Below are positions 45,798 through 57,228 of a stretch of DNA of 64,000 nucleotides, piece after piece (within the stretch, counting starts at the first letter, position 1; every line of letters begins with the position of its first letter). Location of the stretch: contig JALNQF010000010.1 in assembly GCA_028456385.1 (NCBI GenBank), forward strand, positions 496,001-560,000, read 5' to 3'. The position numbers were made by a program, and so were the translations under genes. A model generated the notes under the pieces. That model saw only the letters and a program-made list of their open reading frames with translations, ran no database searches and was not told the origin of the DNA. The DNA is from Ophiosphaerella korrae. Its lineage: Eukaryota > Ascomycota > Dothideomycetes > Pleosporales > Phaeosphaeriaceae.

Positions 45798-46489
45798 GAG
45801 CTTGAAAAGTAGAACGGAGCTCGCGTTGGCCTTCGTTTGGTATCAGAGCTTCTAGATTGGTATGTCCCAACTAGGTTTAGCGTATTTCCACATTATCGGC
45901 CCCCTCTGGCCGATATTTAATGTCACGCACACTTCTTAAATTCTCTTGGGTATCTCCCATTATGAGTGTGAGAATTCCGCATGCGGAGTAAACTGCGGAG
46001 ACCAGGGTTCATGCTACGTAGGCTTATATGATGCGATGAAGAGCAAGACTGTTAGGGAGGTATCGAGCCAAGTGTTCGGGGCGTTGTTGATGTCACGCTA
46101 GTGTTGGTACAAAACCAGATAGAAACTCCCAATTACTTCATCACATCAACATACAATATTCTTGTTGAACAAAGAGTCTGAAAAGAGGTCGAGATGTCGT
46201 GCCCAGATTTCACGAGGGCATCAGGGCGCACGTTGACATGGGTTCTTGAGAACCCCACCTGAATCAACAATTTCTGAGCCGTTCATCCTCCTATAATCTT
46301 ACTATCTCAGGTCTTTCGTATGTTCCAAGGGCCCCAAATCCCACTTGCTGACTGGTAAATGCCTATCACCTGACTCACTCATCATCCACGCTGAGTGCCG
46401 GAGCTAAGACCAACTATCTCCACTAAGGGCTGGATGTCAAGGCACCCACGCCTCAAGGGGAACACAAGAGGTCATATCATCTATCAAAC
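45798..46489. other. Non-coding stretch
   Basis: No supported gene or repeat. Confidence 0.5.
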
Positions 46490-47368
46490 ATGAAGTTGAT
46501 TGTTACAGGAGCAACTGGTTTCTTGGCTAGCGAAGTTCTGCGCCAGGCTCTTTAGCTACCTTCAATCACCTCTGTTATTGCCGTTGCGCGGCGCTCAGTC
46601 TCACCTCCAGAAGGGATACCAGCGGCCAACGCCTCCAAACTAAAGAGCGTTGTTGTTCAAGACTATGGATCGTATTCAAGGGACGTACAAAAGGGACTAG
46701 AAGGCGCAGATGCTTGCATCTAGTAAATAAGGTCTTAACGTTGTTGCCTACGGTGTTCTAATACTGACTTGCTTCTCAAGGACGGTAGCCATCACGCCCG
46801 CTAAAGCCCGCGCATTACCCACCGACACGGTGCGCAGGGTCTGCCAGAGATGGACGGTGGTAGGGCTCAAGGCGATTCTTGAGGCTAATCCGACGCCCAA
46901 GCAGCCTACTCGATTCCTGTACGTGAGTGGTTCTGCTGCGTCGGACCCAGCGCGCCCACGTAACAAAGACAGAAAGGTTTGGACGCCAAAAGTATACGGC
47001 TAAGTACGGAAAGATGCGAGTAGGTGCCCTAATACAATTGTCAGATGTTTGAACAGCAAGTAGCTAATCTAAGTTTATAGGGCGAGACAGCAACTAAGTT
47101 GTTTGACATGGCTGCAGAGACCGATGCTGCTGCGGAAGTATGTATTGTAAAACCTGGATATACCACAGGTCATCCTGACATGTCGCGCCGTCTGTTTGGT
47201 GCAGCGTTGTGGCTATCTGGTGCTGCTGAGATTATTGATATCAAAGAAATATCAGCTGCAATGCTTCATCAGTTTGTGCACGGCTTCGACGGTACAGAAG
47301 GAACCCTCCTGAGTGGTGAAGTGGCGAAAGTTGGAAGACAGGCGTTAAGCGGTCAGAAGACTACCTAA
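46490..47368 (+). pseudogene. NAD(P)-binding Rossmann/epimerase-like remnant
   Basis: The start reads MKLIVTGATGFLASEVLRQ, with the GATGFLA dinucleotide-binding loop of extended short-chain dehydrogenases. A TAG at 46553-46555 interrupts the frame where Gln (CAG) would fit, a C-to-T change. Downstream pieces LPSITSVIAVARRSVSPPEG, then TVVGLKAILEANPTPKQPTR plus FLYVSGSAA (46860-46945), and GETATKLFDMAAETDA (47080 onward) follow the expected order around two intron-like gaps. The first donor also appears changed (TAGTAAAT where TGG-GTAAAT is expected). The last piece ends at 47368. It is a decayed gene, possibly by RIP, in an accessory region. Confidence 0.6.
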
Positions 47369-48515
47369 GGTGGGTCGGTCTATATATATTGGGTTTTGGT
47401 TATTTTTCTCAAGTTTCGATGGGTGACATCTACGATATTGAGAATATCGTATCATATTCACAGAGACACAAGTTGCGAATAAAAACTCGTATGATTAAAA
47501 GACTTTCTCCCTAAGCTCTCGTTACACTGCTTTGTAGTTTTCTTTAGTTCCTGTTGGGTTCCACGCACCCATGGTAATACCAGTATCATATTACCTGTTT
47601 GCTTTCAATCCGTGATAAAAGGAAGAAAAATACATATACGGCAAGATGTTGATTGCTAGGTCAATACCAATCATTCGAGGAAACGAGTCTGCCAACTGCT
47701 TCTCCGTCTAAGAACTTCATCGGTATCGTTGAGTTCTCGGGTAGACCAACCCGTATCTGGGAAGAAGGCACTCAGCCCCAAGGCCTGGTAGGATACTAGC
47801 ACTTGCTTCAAGTCTGTATACGAAGAATATGAAGGAAGTCACATGCGGAAAGTACGTCTGGTCGCCGGATATTTGTTTCTGCCCTTCTAACGCTGTGATC
47901 TGATTTTGGTTGGGTCAGAGCTAATGGAGCCTGCAGCAGGGATGATAACATGGACTATATTATCAAAGAAATTTTTAGCAAGATATTCTATAGCAATAAT
48001 ACTCATATCACAACACAGCAATGCCCAGCCTTAACAAAGCATCGGTCTGTTCTTGAAATCGAACGCCGCCGTGATATGCGCTTTCTTGAGAAGACGAAAC
48101 TGATACCTTAAAAGTCAAGATGAGCAGGGCCATCAAGCACATTACCAAGGCCAATCAAATCGTTATAAATATCATTCCATTTCGTTTCATTCCAGCTTAT
48201 GCTATACCTCCTAATGTAATAACCACATGGTTGAACGCAAAACCGTACTACTACAACATATGCCAAAATGTATACACAAAAACAGCGCCTAAGCTTCTTG
48301 AACTATGCACTTTCCGCCCGCCCCCCGCTGCTATCTCCACTTTCCCTCCTTTTAACCTGGATTTCAGCGTCGGCCTCGCCGTCGCCCTCGTTCATGGACT
48401 CGGCGTTGCTAAGCATGCTGGCTCGTTTACTTTGCCAGGGCATGCTACTTTCGCTGGTGCCCGATCGTGAACCGGGTAATTGTGGCCGTCTCGCAGTCTG
48501 GGCGCTTGAGCGAGT
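47369..48515. other. Non-coding stretch
   Basis: No supported gene; the ORFs at 48120-48519 lie in low-quality frames next to the SPO7 remnant. Confidence 0.45.
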
Positions 48516-49769
48516 TTAGCGGATCGCAATGAACTTTGGCGTGACGTTGGTGTGGTAGTGGAGCCGGTTGTGCTGTTGCTCCAGCGACGTTCGTGGCCTT
48601 CTATTGGGCGGAGGCGGTCGTCTAGGTCGGGTGTTGGCGTTGTGCTGCGTGAGGAGCTGCGCGAGTGTGATGCGTCGCGGCCTCCTTTGGGTTTGCAACA
48701 AGCTTACGCGTCGTCTTCGAGAAGATGACTGGGAGAGGGAGTGGCTGGGAGCGCGGTGATGGTCGCTCTTTTCGACGTCGCCGGAGCGGCTAGTTAGGCC
48801 GCGTGCACGCTTCCAACTTCGCCAGCCAGCCCACCAGAGTAGGCCGCCTTCTTCTCGAGCAATCTCGCGCTGCCTAGCACGCACGCTCTTACGGATAGCG
48901 GCGCGGCGCTCGTTCTCCTTTCCCCAGTACTCGGCGCGATATATCTCCCAGTTCTGTCGGAAGTCGGGTGTTAGGGCTTCGGCAGGAAGAGCAGCTTGAT
49001 GTAATCACCGCCAGGCGCAATAACCTCCTCAGCATACTCCGTTCCGTCCTGCACGATCCGATGATGCGGCCGACGACCCATGCCGCCGAGGCCCTGGTTC
49101 TTCTCCTGCGAGACATTGATAAAGTGGTACGAGCTGCCGCCCTGTTCGCTGCCCCACAAGCCACCGGAAAAGGGCCTCAAGAACAGAAGCCACTCAAACG
49201 CCTCTCTATACCAGGGCCCTCGTATGATGACAATCTTCGCATTCACGCCGCGCAGCCCACGGTTAGCCACGCCGACCCAGCGCCTGGGCCAGCGCGGTGA
49301 CCAGGCCCGTGATGAAGCCCACCTTCTGCAGCATGTCCACCATCCAGTGCCGGCTGCCACCACGGCCCTTGCCATCTTCGCGCGGACGCAGGAATATGAG
49401 GTCGAAGCAGAAGACGAGGTAGATGGTCAGCAGCGTCAGGACGAAGGTGTTCTGCCGTCGGCGCGCGCGAAGGGTCAGGTACTGGGAGCGCAGGGAGGCT
49501 TCGAGGATGAGCAGATTGGGCTAGATCTATGGCGGCGAGCTGGGCAGCAGCGAGGTCGGGTCTGCTATGGAGGGGACGCGCGGGTGCTTGAGGGTGGAGA
49601 TGCGGTCGTTGGCATCGTGCGAGGCGTCGATAAGCATGGACGAGTACGGCGGCGGCTGTTGCTGGGCGAGCGCGGCGGCGGTGACGGCGTTGATGGACGT
49701 GTGCGGTGCAGGCGCGTCCTTGACGAGCTGGTCGAGCGATTGCGGTTGAGCATGGGGGAGAGCGGCCAT
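48516..49769 (-). pseudogene. SPO7: SPO7-like gene (Nem1-Spo7 phosphatase regulatory subunit) with four lesions
   Basis: Spo7 anchors and activates the Nem1 phosphatase on the nuclear/ER membrane, controlling lipin and lipid storage. Translation from 49769 (MAALPHAQPQSLDQLVKDAP) reaches PSSPP, then meets two stop codons at 49527-49529 and 49521-49523. The same frame resumes with NLLILEASLRSQYLTLRARR, RRQNTFVLTLLTIYLVF and LRPREDGKG, the conserved first membrane region. A one-base shift near 49280 separates GLVTALAQ from WVGVANRGLRGVNAKIVIIR. Another near 48972 separates EEVIAPGGDYIKLLFLPKP from DFRQNWEIYRAEYWGKENER. The body is GC-rich, unlike the AT-rich surroundings. An intact copy probably exists elsewhere in the genome; this one cannot make full-length protein without recoding. 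Confidence 0.75.
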
Positions 49770-49847
49770 GGTCCTGTCGAGTGCCAGCCCAGCATCCAAT
49801 GGCGCGGCAGGCCGGGTATATGTAACCTGGAGATGGGGCGCGAATGT

Positions 49848-49880
49848 GATGATGATGATGATGATGATGATGACGATGAT
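49848..49880 (+). repeat. GAT trinucleotide microsatellite
   Basis: About eleven tandem GAT units with one GAC interruption. It lies just upstream of the SPO7 remnant and creates false poly-Asp, Ser or His frames. Confidence 0.9.
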
Positions 49881-49893
49881 ATGTCACAGTGAC

Positions 49894-50250
49894 GGTCCCA
49901 TTTTCGGGCTCCGCTAATGGTGGGGCCCAAATTCAGGACCTGCTCATGGTCAAAATCAGGCACGATCAAGACTGATCAAGCCAGCTCGTGCTTAGGCATG
50001 AGCCTGTTGGATTTGCTCAGGGTGGGCTCAGTCTTGCTCAGCCGCTGCATGACGGGACCTGATTCCGGGGCCTCATTCCGGGAGCGGGTTCTTGGGTTAG
50101 AGCGCTGGTCAAGGATCCTTAGATAGAAAAGGTAGACGGTAAGGAAATATTAATATGTTTGGATTGAAAAGCTATGTACATTCTGCCGCCATTTTCGGCG
50201 GCATATGCCACCCTTTTCGTAGGGCGTTGTCGTAGTGGTGAGTCTGCAAA
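49894..50250 (+). repeat. Dispersed repeat, copy 1 (matches 57229-57588)
   Basis: About 360 bp align in direct orientation with the copy 7.3 kb away. Shared landmarks include AATCAGGCAC, ATCAAGCCA, GCCTGTTGGAT, TGCTCAGGG, ATTCTGCCGCCA, GGCATATGCCACCCTTTT and GGCGTTGTCGT. GCCGCC and GGCGGC form a small hairpin inside. No coding capacity. It may be a solo LTR or MITE derivative. Confidence 0.7.
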
Positions 50251-50764
50251 CTTATACTAATCCTGCAACAGCATCGACTTTTTGCATCTTTTACGCGATA
50301 TGTAATTTTCGAGCTTGATTTTGAGATTATGTATAACTCTCCCTTCTAATATTTGAAACTACCTATTTTAACAATTTTTTGTTGGACGCACATCTCTGTG
50401 ATCTGCTATTAGACTACTCAGGCTTGGGGTCAGAAAATGGACCCCCTCCCTGGACATGGCCTCGGGCCGGGTCCGTTCTCCTATGTACGGTCACTAATAA
50501 CAAATATATATAGGCTGCCACAACAAGCGCACGCTACTTACAGGGAGAAAAGCGGTTTTTGCATGTTGAATCCACGCACCCACGTCGAATCCACGGTCGC
50601 ATGTGAGTCCACGGTCGCAGTAGATTAGTCATCGGGCCCGATGCGGCCCGATGCCATTTCTATGGCCTACCTATGACCATCGCGGTCCTATCAGTTTATA
50701 GAATAAGGGGTGTTTGCTCATAATCTCACTTTGCCTAGAGCTAGCTACGATATTCTTATCAACT
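50251..50764. other. Non-coding stretch upstream of the zinc-finger exonuclease gene
   Basis: Contains short GC palindromes (GGGCCCGATGCGGCCCGATG near 50634) and no supported gene. Confidence 0.5.
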
Positions 50765-52784
50765 ATGCGAATATACGATGAACACTTCACTTCCTTCAAA
50801 GATCCAGACTTCAAAAAAGGTCGAGCCCGTTGTCGTTGCTGCAAAACAGAGATGGCAGATTGCCGCCAACGTCATCTCGCGCGATGTATTCACCTTCCTA
50901 GGACCGTCACGCGTCCTTGTGCAAAACCATTCAAGAAATACCCACAATCATCAATTTGCTATAGATGTGTAAAGAAATTTTTATCAAAAGAAGAGCTTGG
51001 GGTACATATGGGCAGCTGTGACTTCTGGAGATGCACAGGTTGCCGGAAGTCTATGTCAAAGTCAAATAAGAATGTACACCTCTTGGCCTGCGGTTTTGGA
51101 CGTTGCTCGAGATGTCTCAAGAAGGTGCCGAGGCAGACCTACAGAGCTCACTTTACGGCCTGTATGGTCCGGTACTGTTCTCGATGCATGTTTAGAACTT
51201 CGTCAAAGGAGGATTTAAAATCTCGCATTGCGACCTGTCCATATAGGGCGTGTTCCAGATGCGGAAAAAAAATCTCGACGCTGAAATGAAAACACACTTA
51301 ATGGACTGCGATTTCAAAAAAAGTTCTCGCTGTACAAAATACCGAATCCCAGTTGCCGAATTCGAGGCGCACAAAGCTCGATGCAGTTTCCAAGTCTGCA
51401 GGCAATGCGTTAGAGTCATTCAAGCCGAGGAGTACATTCAACACACTAAATCTTGTTCTTTTTACAGATTTCACCAGTGTAACACATCAAGGATTCCATT
51501 GCCAGACCTGAAGACTCATTCCAAGGTCTGCAAATATCGACTTTGCGAATATTGCCACCAGAAGGCCCTAAAAGACGACTTGGGTCACATCTGTGCTGAC
51601 CACAGCGGCGTCAGCGTTGCTAGGATGCGACATAAACTACATGAGAGTTTTCTCAATCGCAGGATCAAATTTCCAAAAACACCATCCATTGAAAAAGTTA
51701 TGATTCAATGGTCCAAGTCGCCATACACTACAGTCGTCCTTGATTTTGAGTATAACTCTGAATGCCTAGCCGAAATGAAGGAGAAATGTGTGTTTCAGGT
51801 TGCGATTGAAATGCTCTTGGGGAATGGATGGTTCCTCCGACAACAATAAATCATCAGATACCGACTTCAAATCTGATTGCCAAGGGATGGAAGGCTTTGG
51901 AGGAAAAATACAATAATTTGCCTCTCGATAGTCACACTAAGACTCGGCAGATTATAGCACGGCGTATGTGGCAGACATCAATTATGAAATCCTATGGGCA
52001 ATCAAGTGAAGACGAGACTAATGGTCTTACGTGGGACGAGATTGCTCTCCAGCTACGCACGTATACTAAAGTGAGATACCCTTCAAGCCAATAAGCAATA
52101 CTTTGAAGAACTAACATGTTACCTTTGTAGAAGTACGGCAAGCTCATTACCTGTATCGAGTGGGGAATCAGTTCTAGAGATTATTATTGCCTGGATCTAG
52201 GCTTACGAAAAGCAAAATCTGCAGATCTTCTGCCTCTCATGCCTCTAGGGCCTGAGCGGCCACTTATATGGTGGACTACATTACGAAAACAGCTTCATCT
52301 TGACGCCCACAGCCTCTGTCTTTCCCTTGGACCAATTTATCGTTTCATTTTCCCCGAAGATAAGAATACGTACTCACATTGGCATGATGCTGGATACGAT
52401 GTGCGCATGACAATCCGACTAGTAGAATTCTATTTCGCTAAGGTCTCGGGAAGTCCAATAGAGGAAAAGCTAGAATGGTATTTTCCCTTAGCTCTACGAA
52501 ACCTCCCGACTGCCTATTCTCTACTAAATACAGAGACGAATGATGAATGGGAAAGCGACTTGCGAGTTTCTTTACCACTAGATATATCGGATGAGGAGTT
52601 AGTTTTATCTAGTGAGCAAGAAATCTTGGAGATTGAGGAGGCTGAGGTAGGACTTGTAGATTGGGTATCGGAATCGACCGTAGATAGAGAAGTATTACAG
52701 GGTTGGGATAAGAGTGGTGATGAAGCGGAGCTAGATGCGGTCAACTCGGACGGGTTTGAATCCAACTCTGAGTATCAGCCATGA
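50765..52784 (+). pseudogene. Tandem CCHC zinc-finger array fused to a DEDDh exonuclease-like domain, two frameshifts
   Basis: From MRIYDEHFTSF the protein contains about ten fingers of roughly 27 residues with consensus (R/Y)C-x2-C-x(10-12)-H-x(3-5)-C. Examples are CYRCVKKFLSKEELGVHMGS, RCSRCLKKVPRQTYRAHFTA and VCRQCVRVIQAEEYIQHTKS. A domain with VVLDFEYN (Asp-x-Glu) and HDAGYDVRMT (H-x-A-x2-D) then follows, the ExoI and ExoIII motifs of DEDDh 3'-5' exonucleases. An acidic tail ends it. One intron is clear (52071-52130, GTGAGA to TTTGTAG). Frame changes occur at an A8 run (51265-51272) and near an AAA at 51807-51809. Each is explained by one lost A. Several fingers lack a ligand (SSRC, RFHQC, SRIATC). 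It may be a recent pseudogene, a product of slippage, or a sequencing artefact. Family and function were not recognised. Confidence 0.6.
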
Positions 52785-53630
52785 GACAATAAATTGATTA
52801 CACCCGGCAACGACGCGCAATCTATGCCTAGTGGCTTCATTCCACAACTGGCACGTGTCTTTCGAACTCCGTTCTCTGAGGCGAATAACAAAAATAGAGC
52901 TTGCCGCAACAAGGTGAACCACGAGCGAGATCATTCATACAGTTATATAGTGGTCTGAGTGGAAGAGATTACGCGCTACAAGCGCGGTGGCGGTTCGCAT
53001 CGAGGATCCGACGACCGCAAGTCCGCAAGCGTTCGAACAACTCATTGAACCGATGGCATGATCTAGCAGTAGCCCGCAAATGTCGAGCTCTGGTCCTAAA
53101 GAGACTCGGAAAAGGGTGGATAATCAACATAAGCGACGTAAAGCGCAACTGAATTGTGGAGAACTGATGGACTGCAGTCGTCGAATCATCACTGATACTG
53201 GCTGATGAACCGAAGGAGAGGTGCTGGTTAACAGCGGAGTAATATCGTTATGGATGAAAGGAAGGTATCGGACCGTCAGTTATTCCAATGGCTGCGCATC
53301 GAAAACTGCTTGTCAAGCCTAACCTGGCTGTATCCCACTCGTTTATTAAACCACGTTATATATAAAATTATTATTAAGATCTAAGCTGTCTAAATATGTA
53401 AGTACTTCCTTTATATCTAATATAATTATTAAGATATAGCGTAGTAAAAATTCGGGAAAAATGGTATTCGCGTGTGTATGGTGGGGACGTGTACATGGTG
53501 GGGAACCACACTTAGTCATGTGTTTTTGCACGTGACAATGCCAAGTGTTTTCCCGCATAAGCCACAGAGCAAAACACCAGTAGCACTGACAGCGCAGACC
53601 GGGCCCCAAGAGATAAGGAGGCGTTTCCAT
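52785..53630. other. Intergenic region upstream of CysRS
   Basis: An AT-rich patch (53345-53460) precedes the CysRS promoter. No other gene is supported; the open frame from 53472 is the upstream extension of CysRS exon 1. Confidence 0.5.
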
Positions 53631-56600
53631 ATGGTAATCCCCTCAAAATTCGCCACCAAAAACTGCCTTGTGGGTCAATTGTCTTTGAGTCGGCGCATCC
53701 ATATTTCGTTGACTCTTCAGCTGCGCCCGCGCCGCACCGCCAGCTTGAAGAGCTTGACTCATCCACGCTCGGGGCTTATATCTCGCAACGTTGGCCGACC
53801 TTTGATACATAAACATTCTAAACTCATCCAAACACAGTTGGGCAACCACTATTGTACCATGACGTCGAGAACACAACCTCCGTGGACGCCACCAAAGCCA
53901 GTAGAAGGTTTCCCGAAGTTGAAGATCTACAACAGCCTTACCCGGCGCAAGGATGAATTCTATCCGGCGGACGAGGAAACTGGAACTGTCCGTTTATACA
54001 GCTGCGGCGCCACCGTTTACGACGATTGCCATCTCGGTCATGGTATGATATGACCTAGGCAGTTATTCGATTTGGTCTGACAATTAAACCAGCTAGAAAC
54101 TTTGTGACCACGGATATTATCCGAAGAATTCTGGTCGACTATTTTGGCTACAAACTCCAATTTGTCATGAACGTGACTGATATTGACGAGTTAGTATATA
54201 GTCGCACTACTGTCGTATAGTATCTGATATATTCCAAGCAAAATCATCCTACGTTCTCGACAACAGCACTTCCTTGCTCAATTGAAGGACGAGAATCCAA
54301 GCTCAGATTCAGTACCAGAAACAGTCCTAGAAACTACGCGAGAAGCATTCATGGCCTATCTGAAGAATCTACCAAGCATTTCACCCGAAACCTCTCCCGA
54401 ATCCTTTAGCAGTGAGGCAAAGAGTGCATATGGCGAGCTTTTAGACCGCCAACCAGCAGATGAGAGCGAGGCGAAGAAGAAAATGCACATCAAGACTCTC
54501 GAATCTGCTGCACAAACCCTGCAGAAGCCCGGAAGTGTAGATGAGTTCTACAACGACACAGCCGATGTTCTTCTCCCCTATCTTGGGGAAATTCACAAAG
54601 TCTGTTCCTCCCTGGGATTATTATCTGGTGCTGTGCAGCTCTAGGCGATGGCACTAACAACATATCAGGCAAAACTTGATTCTAAAGACCACAATGTTCT
54701 TTTAAAATTCACAAAGCATTTCGAGAGTCGCTTCTTAGAAGACATGAAGACGCTCAACGTTTTGGCCCCCGACCGGCTGACACGAGTTACCGACTATGGT
54801 GAGAACCCTTGCCGCCTAACGGCCCGTCAAAGGAATACCGAGACTAATGATCAATCACAGTCCCGGAAATTGTCAAATTTGTAGAAAAGATCATCTCAAA
54901 CGGGTTTGCATATGCAACACCTGATGGCTCGGTCTACTTTGATATCAATGCGTTTGAGAAAGCCGGACACCCGTACGCCAGGCTGGAACCATGGAATCGC
55001 AATAACAAGTCTTTACAGGCTGATGGCGAAGGCTCCTTAGCGAACAAGGAGACGGTGAAGCGGAGCGATGCAGACTTTGCATTGTGGAAAACTAGCAAAG
55101 GTAAGTCTTCTAACCTTTCCTAGTATCCTATAAGTTACGGTATCGGCTAATCTGTCTTGCAGTCGGAGTATGTATTCATACACACCACTGATGTCGTCAA
55201 GAGACTAACCAGCTATAGGAGCCGAGCTGGCCAAGTCCATGGGGCCCCGGCCGGCCTGGTTGGCATGCAGGTAACCTTTGTTATCCGTGAAGCGCAGATG
55301 CTGACTCTCGTAGATTGAATGCTCAGTGATGGCATCAGAAGTTCTTGGAAGTGTCATAGACATCCACGGTGGAGGCGTAGATCTCAAATTTCCACATCAC
55401 GACAACGAGCTCGCTCAGTCTGAAGCATACTGGACGTCGGGAAAGCAATGGGTCAATTACTTTATACACACCGGCCACCTTGGTATTCAAGGTCTGAAGA
55501 TGAGCAAATCGCTCAAAAATTTCACCACGATAAGGTAATACTCTCTCAATTTCTGTCATATCATTTGCTAACAAGGTGTCAGGGCAGCGATGCAGAACCC
55601 GGAATGGAGCCCACGGAGGCTGCGGTTATCATTCCTCCTGGCATCGTGGGCAGACCCTATTGAGATTACGGAAGGACTTATTTCCGAAGTCTCTTCTCTG
55701 GAGAGCAAGTTCGACAACTTCTGTGAGTGTCTTCTGAAAGCCAGCTCGCGCTGAAAGATATCCTGACATTGAATAGTCCTTAAAGCGGTAGATCTATATC
55801 GGCATCCAACACCGGCCGACGGCGGCGCAAGCCCCGTGTCAGAGGACGAGAAACTCCTCGCAGCACTAGAGAATGCCAAAGCAAATGTTGACGCGGCGCT
55901 GTTGGATTCATTCAACACTGCGCTTGCAATTCAATCCATATCCGGCTTAGTAACCGAATTCAACTCCGCAACTAGCGTTTCCGATGCGACTGTTCTGCTT
56001 GCAGCCCAGTGGATAACCCGCATTCTCACCATCTTCGGCCTCGACGAGACAAACGATTCGAGCGATTCCATCCGCATTGGCTGGTCGGGTATCAACATTC
56101 CATCTGCAGCCAATGCATACGTCTACCCCGCTGCTCAGTTGCGCGATTCAATCAGGCAGTCAATCCGATCGGAAGCTCTCGACTACGATGCTATAGTGAA
56201 GCTTGCTGACAACGCGAAACTTGAAGAAACTTCTTCCGCGGAATCAGAGGCTGCGAAACCGTATCAGGCTGTTTTCGCGGGGTTCCGTGACTCGGTCAAG
56301 AGTCTAGCCGAGTCCAAAGCGCCTGGCAAGGACCTTCTCGCACTTTGCGACGAGGTAAGTCTATCTTATTCTTAAATCACTGCTTACCTAACTTCTCCTT
56401 TACAGCTCCGTGACACACACCTCTGGAACCTCGACATCTACCTAGAGGACCGTCCCGACAAGCCCGCCATGGTGCGCCGCGTCGACCAAGCCCTTAAAGC
56501 CGAGCGAGCCGAACGCGAGTCCATTGCCGCCCACAAGGCCGTTGAGAAAGCGAAGCGCGATGCTGAAACGGCAGAGAAGAGACAGCAGCAGGACGAGAAG

Positions 56601-56780
56601 GCCAAGGTCAACCATCTAGATATGTTTAGAACGTCCGAGTATAGTGAATGGGACGAGAACGGGGTGCCCACGAAGGATGCGAAGGGTGAGGAGGTAACCA
56701 AGAGTAAGCGGAAGAAGTTGATTAAGGATTGGGAGAGGCAGAAGAAGTTATATGAGGGATGGGTGAAGGAGCAGGAGTAG
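53631..56780 (+). CDS. CRS1: Cysteinyl-tRNA synthetase (cytosolic and probably mitochondrial forms)
   Basis: Charges tRNA-Cys with cysteine. Coding exons are 53631-54042, 54093-54189, 54239-54599, 54669-54798, 54861-55100, 55163-55167, 55219-55266, 55314-55534, 55583-55722, 55777-56354 and 56406-56780. The sixth exon is only 5 nt (TCGGA), and the 55267-55313 intron uses GC-AG ends. Two starts are plausible. The ATG at 53859 gives a 792-residue cytosolic form (MTSRTQPPW). The ATG at 53631 adds 76 residues rich in Arg, Ser and Leu, fitting a mitochondrial presequence. Motifs are [18 protein letters not shown] (HIGH-like), the zinc-site [21 protein letters not shown] and KMSKSLKNF. The C-terminal third has the usual eukaryotic extension ending in a Lys/Glu-rich coiled coil. 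No lesion was found, although the gene sits among transposon debris. Confidence 0.93.
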
Positions 56781-57228
56781 GAAGGCGGTATGGATAAGTA
56801 GATTTAGGGAATATGGAGTTTAATGATTTTATCTGAAAAAATTATATCCTATTCTATCGTAACTATCCTAGCTGTTATAACTAACATATTTATTCTAGAT
56901 ATTCAATTGTCTTAAAATCACATTCTAAGTAATGATTCAAACCCATTTGGGATCACCAGTGCGGCGTCAAAAGCTATTAGACAGTGAATCCACAGTGAAG
57001 TTCCGCTAAAGAACCACTATCGACCGACCACAGGGGACCTGGAATCAGCAATCCACCCAGCGAAGTTTCGCATCTAGTGTTTTTCCGCATCCAGCGAATT
57101 TTCCCATCCCCGCAATCACGCGAAAGCCCCAGAGCTGAACGTGAGAATATGAAGGCTGGTTAAAGAACGACGACTATTGGTTGGGGAACGTAGCGTGCTA
57201 ATGTCTTGGCAGTCTCGCGATTGAAGTT
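56781..57228. other. Intergenic region downstream of CysRS
   Basis: AT-rich at first, then a more balanced stretch. No gene is supported. Confidence 0.5.

Noticed and set aside
49080..49892. Plus-strand 270-codon frame ending in poly-Asp
   Set aside because: It is antisense to the clearly conserved SPO7-like sequence, and its acidic tail is just the GAT microsatellite.
54600..54668. In-frame stop (54642-54644) in CysRS as a sign of a pseudogene
   Set aside because: Removing a GT-AG intron here gives a segment of exactly the family length ([16 protein letters not shown]), so the stop is intronic.
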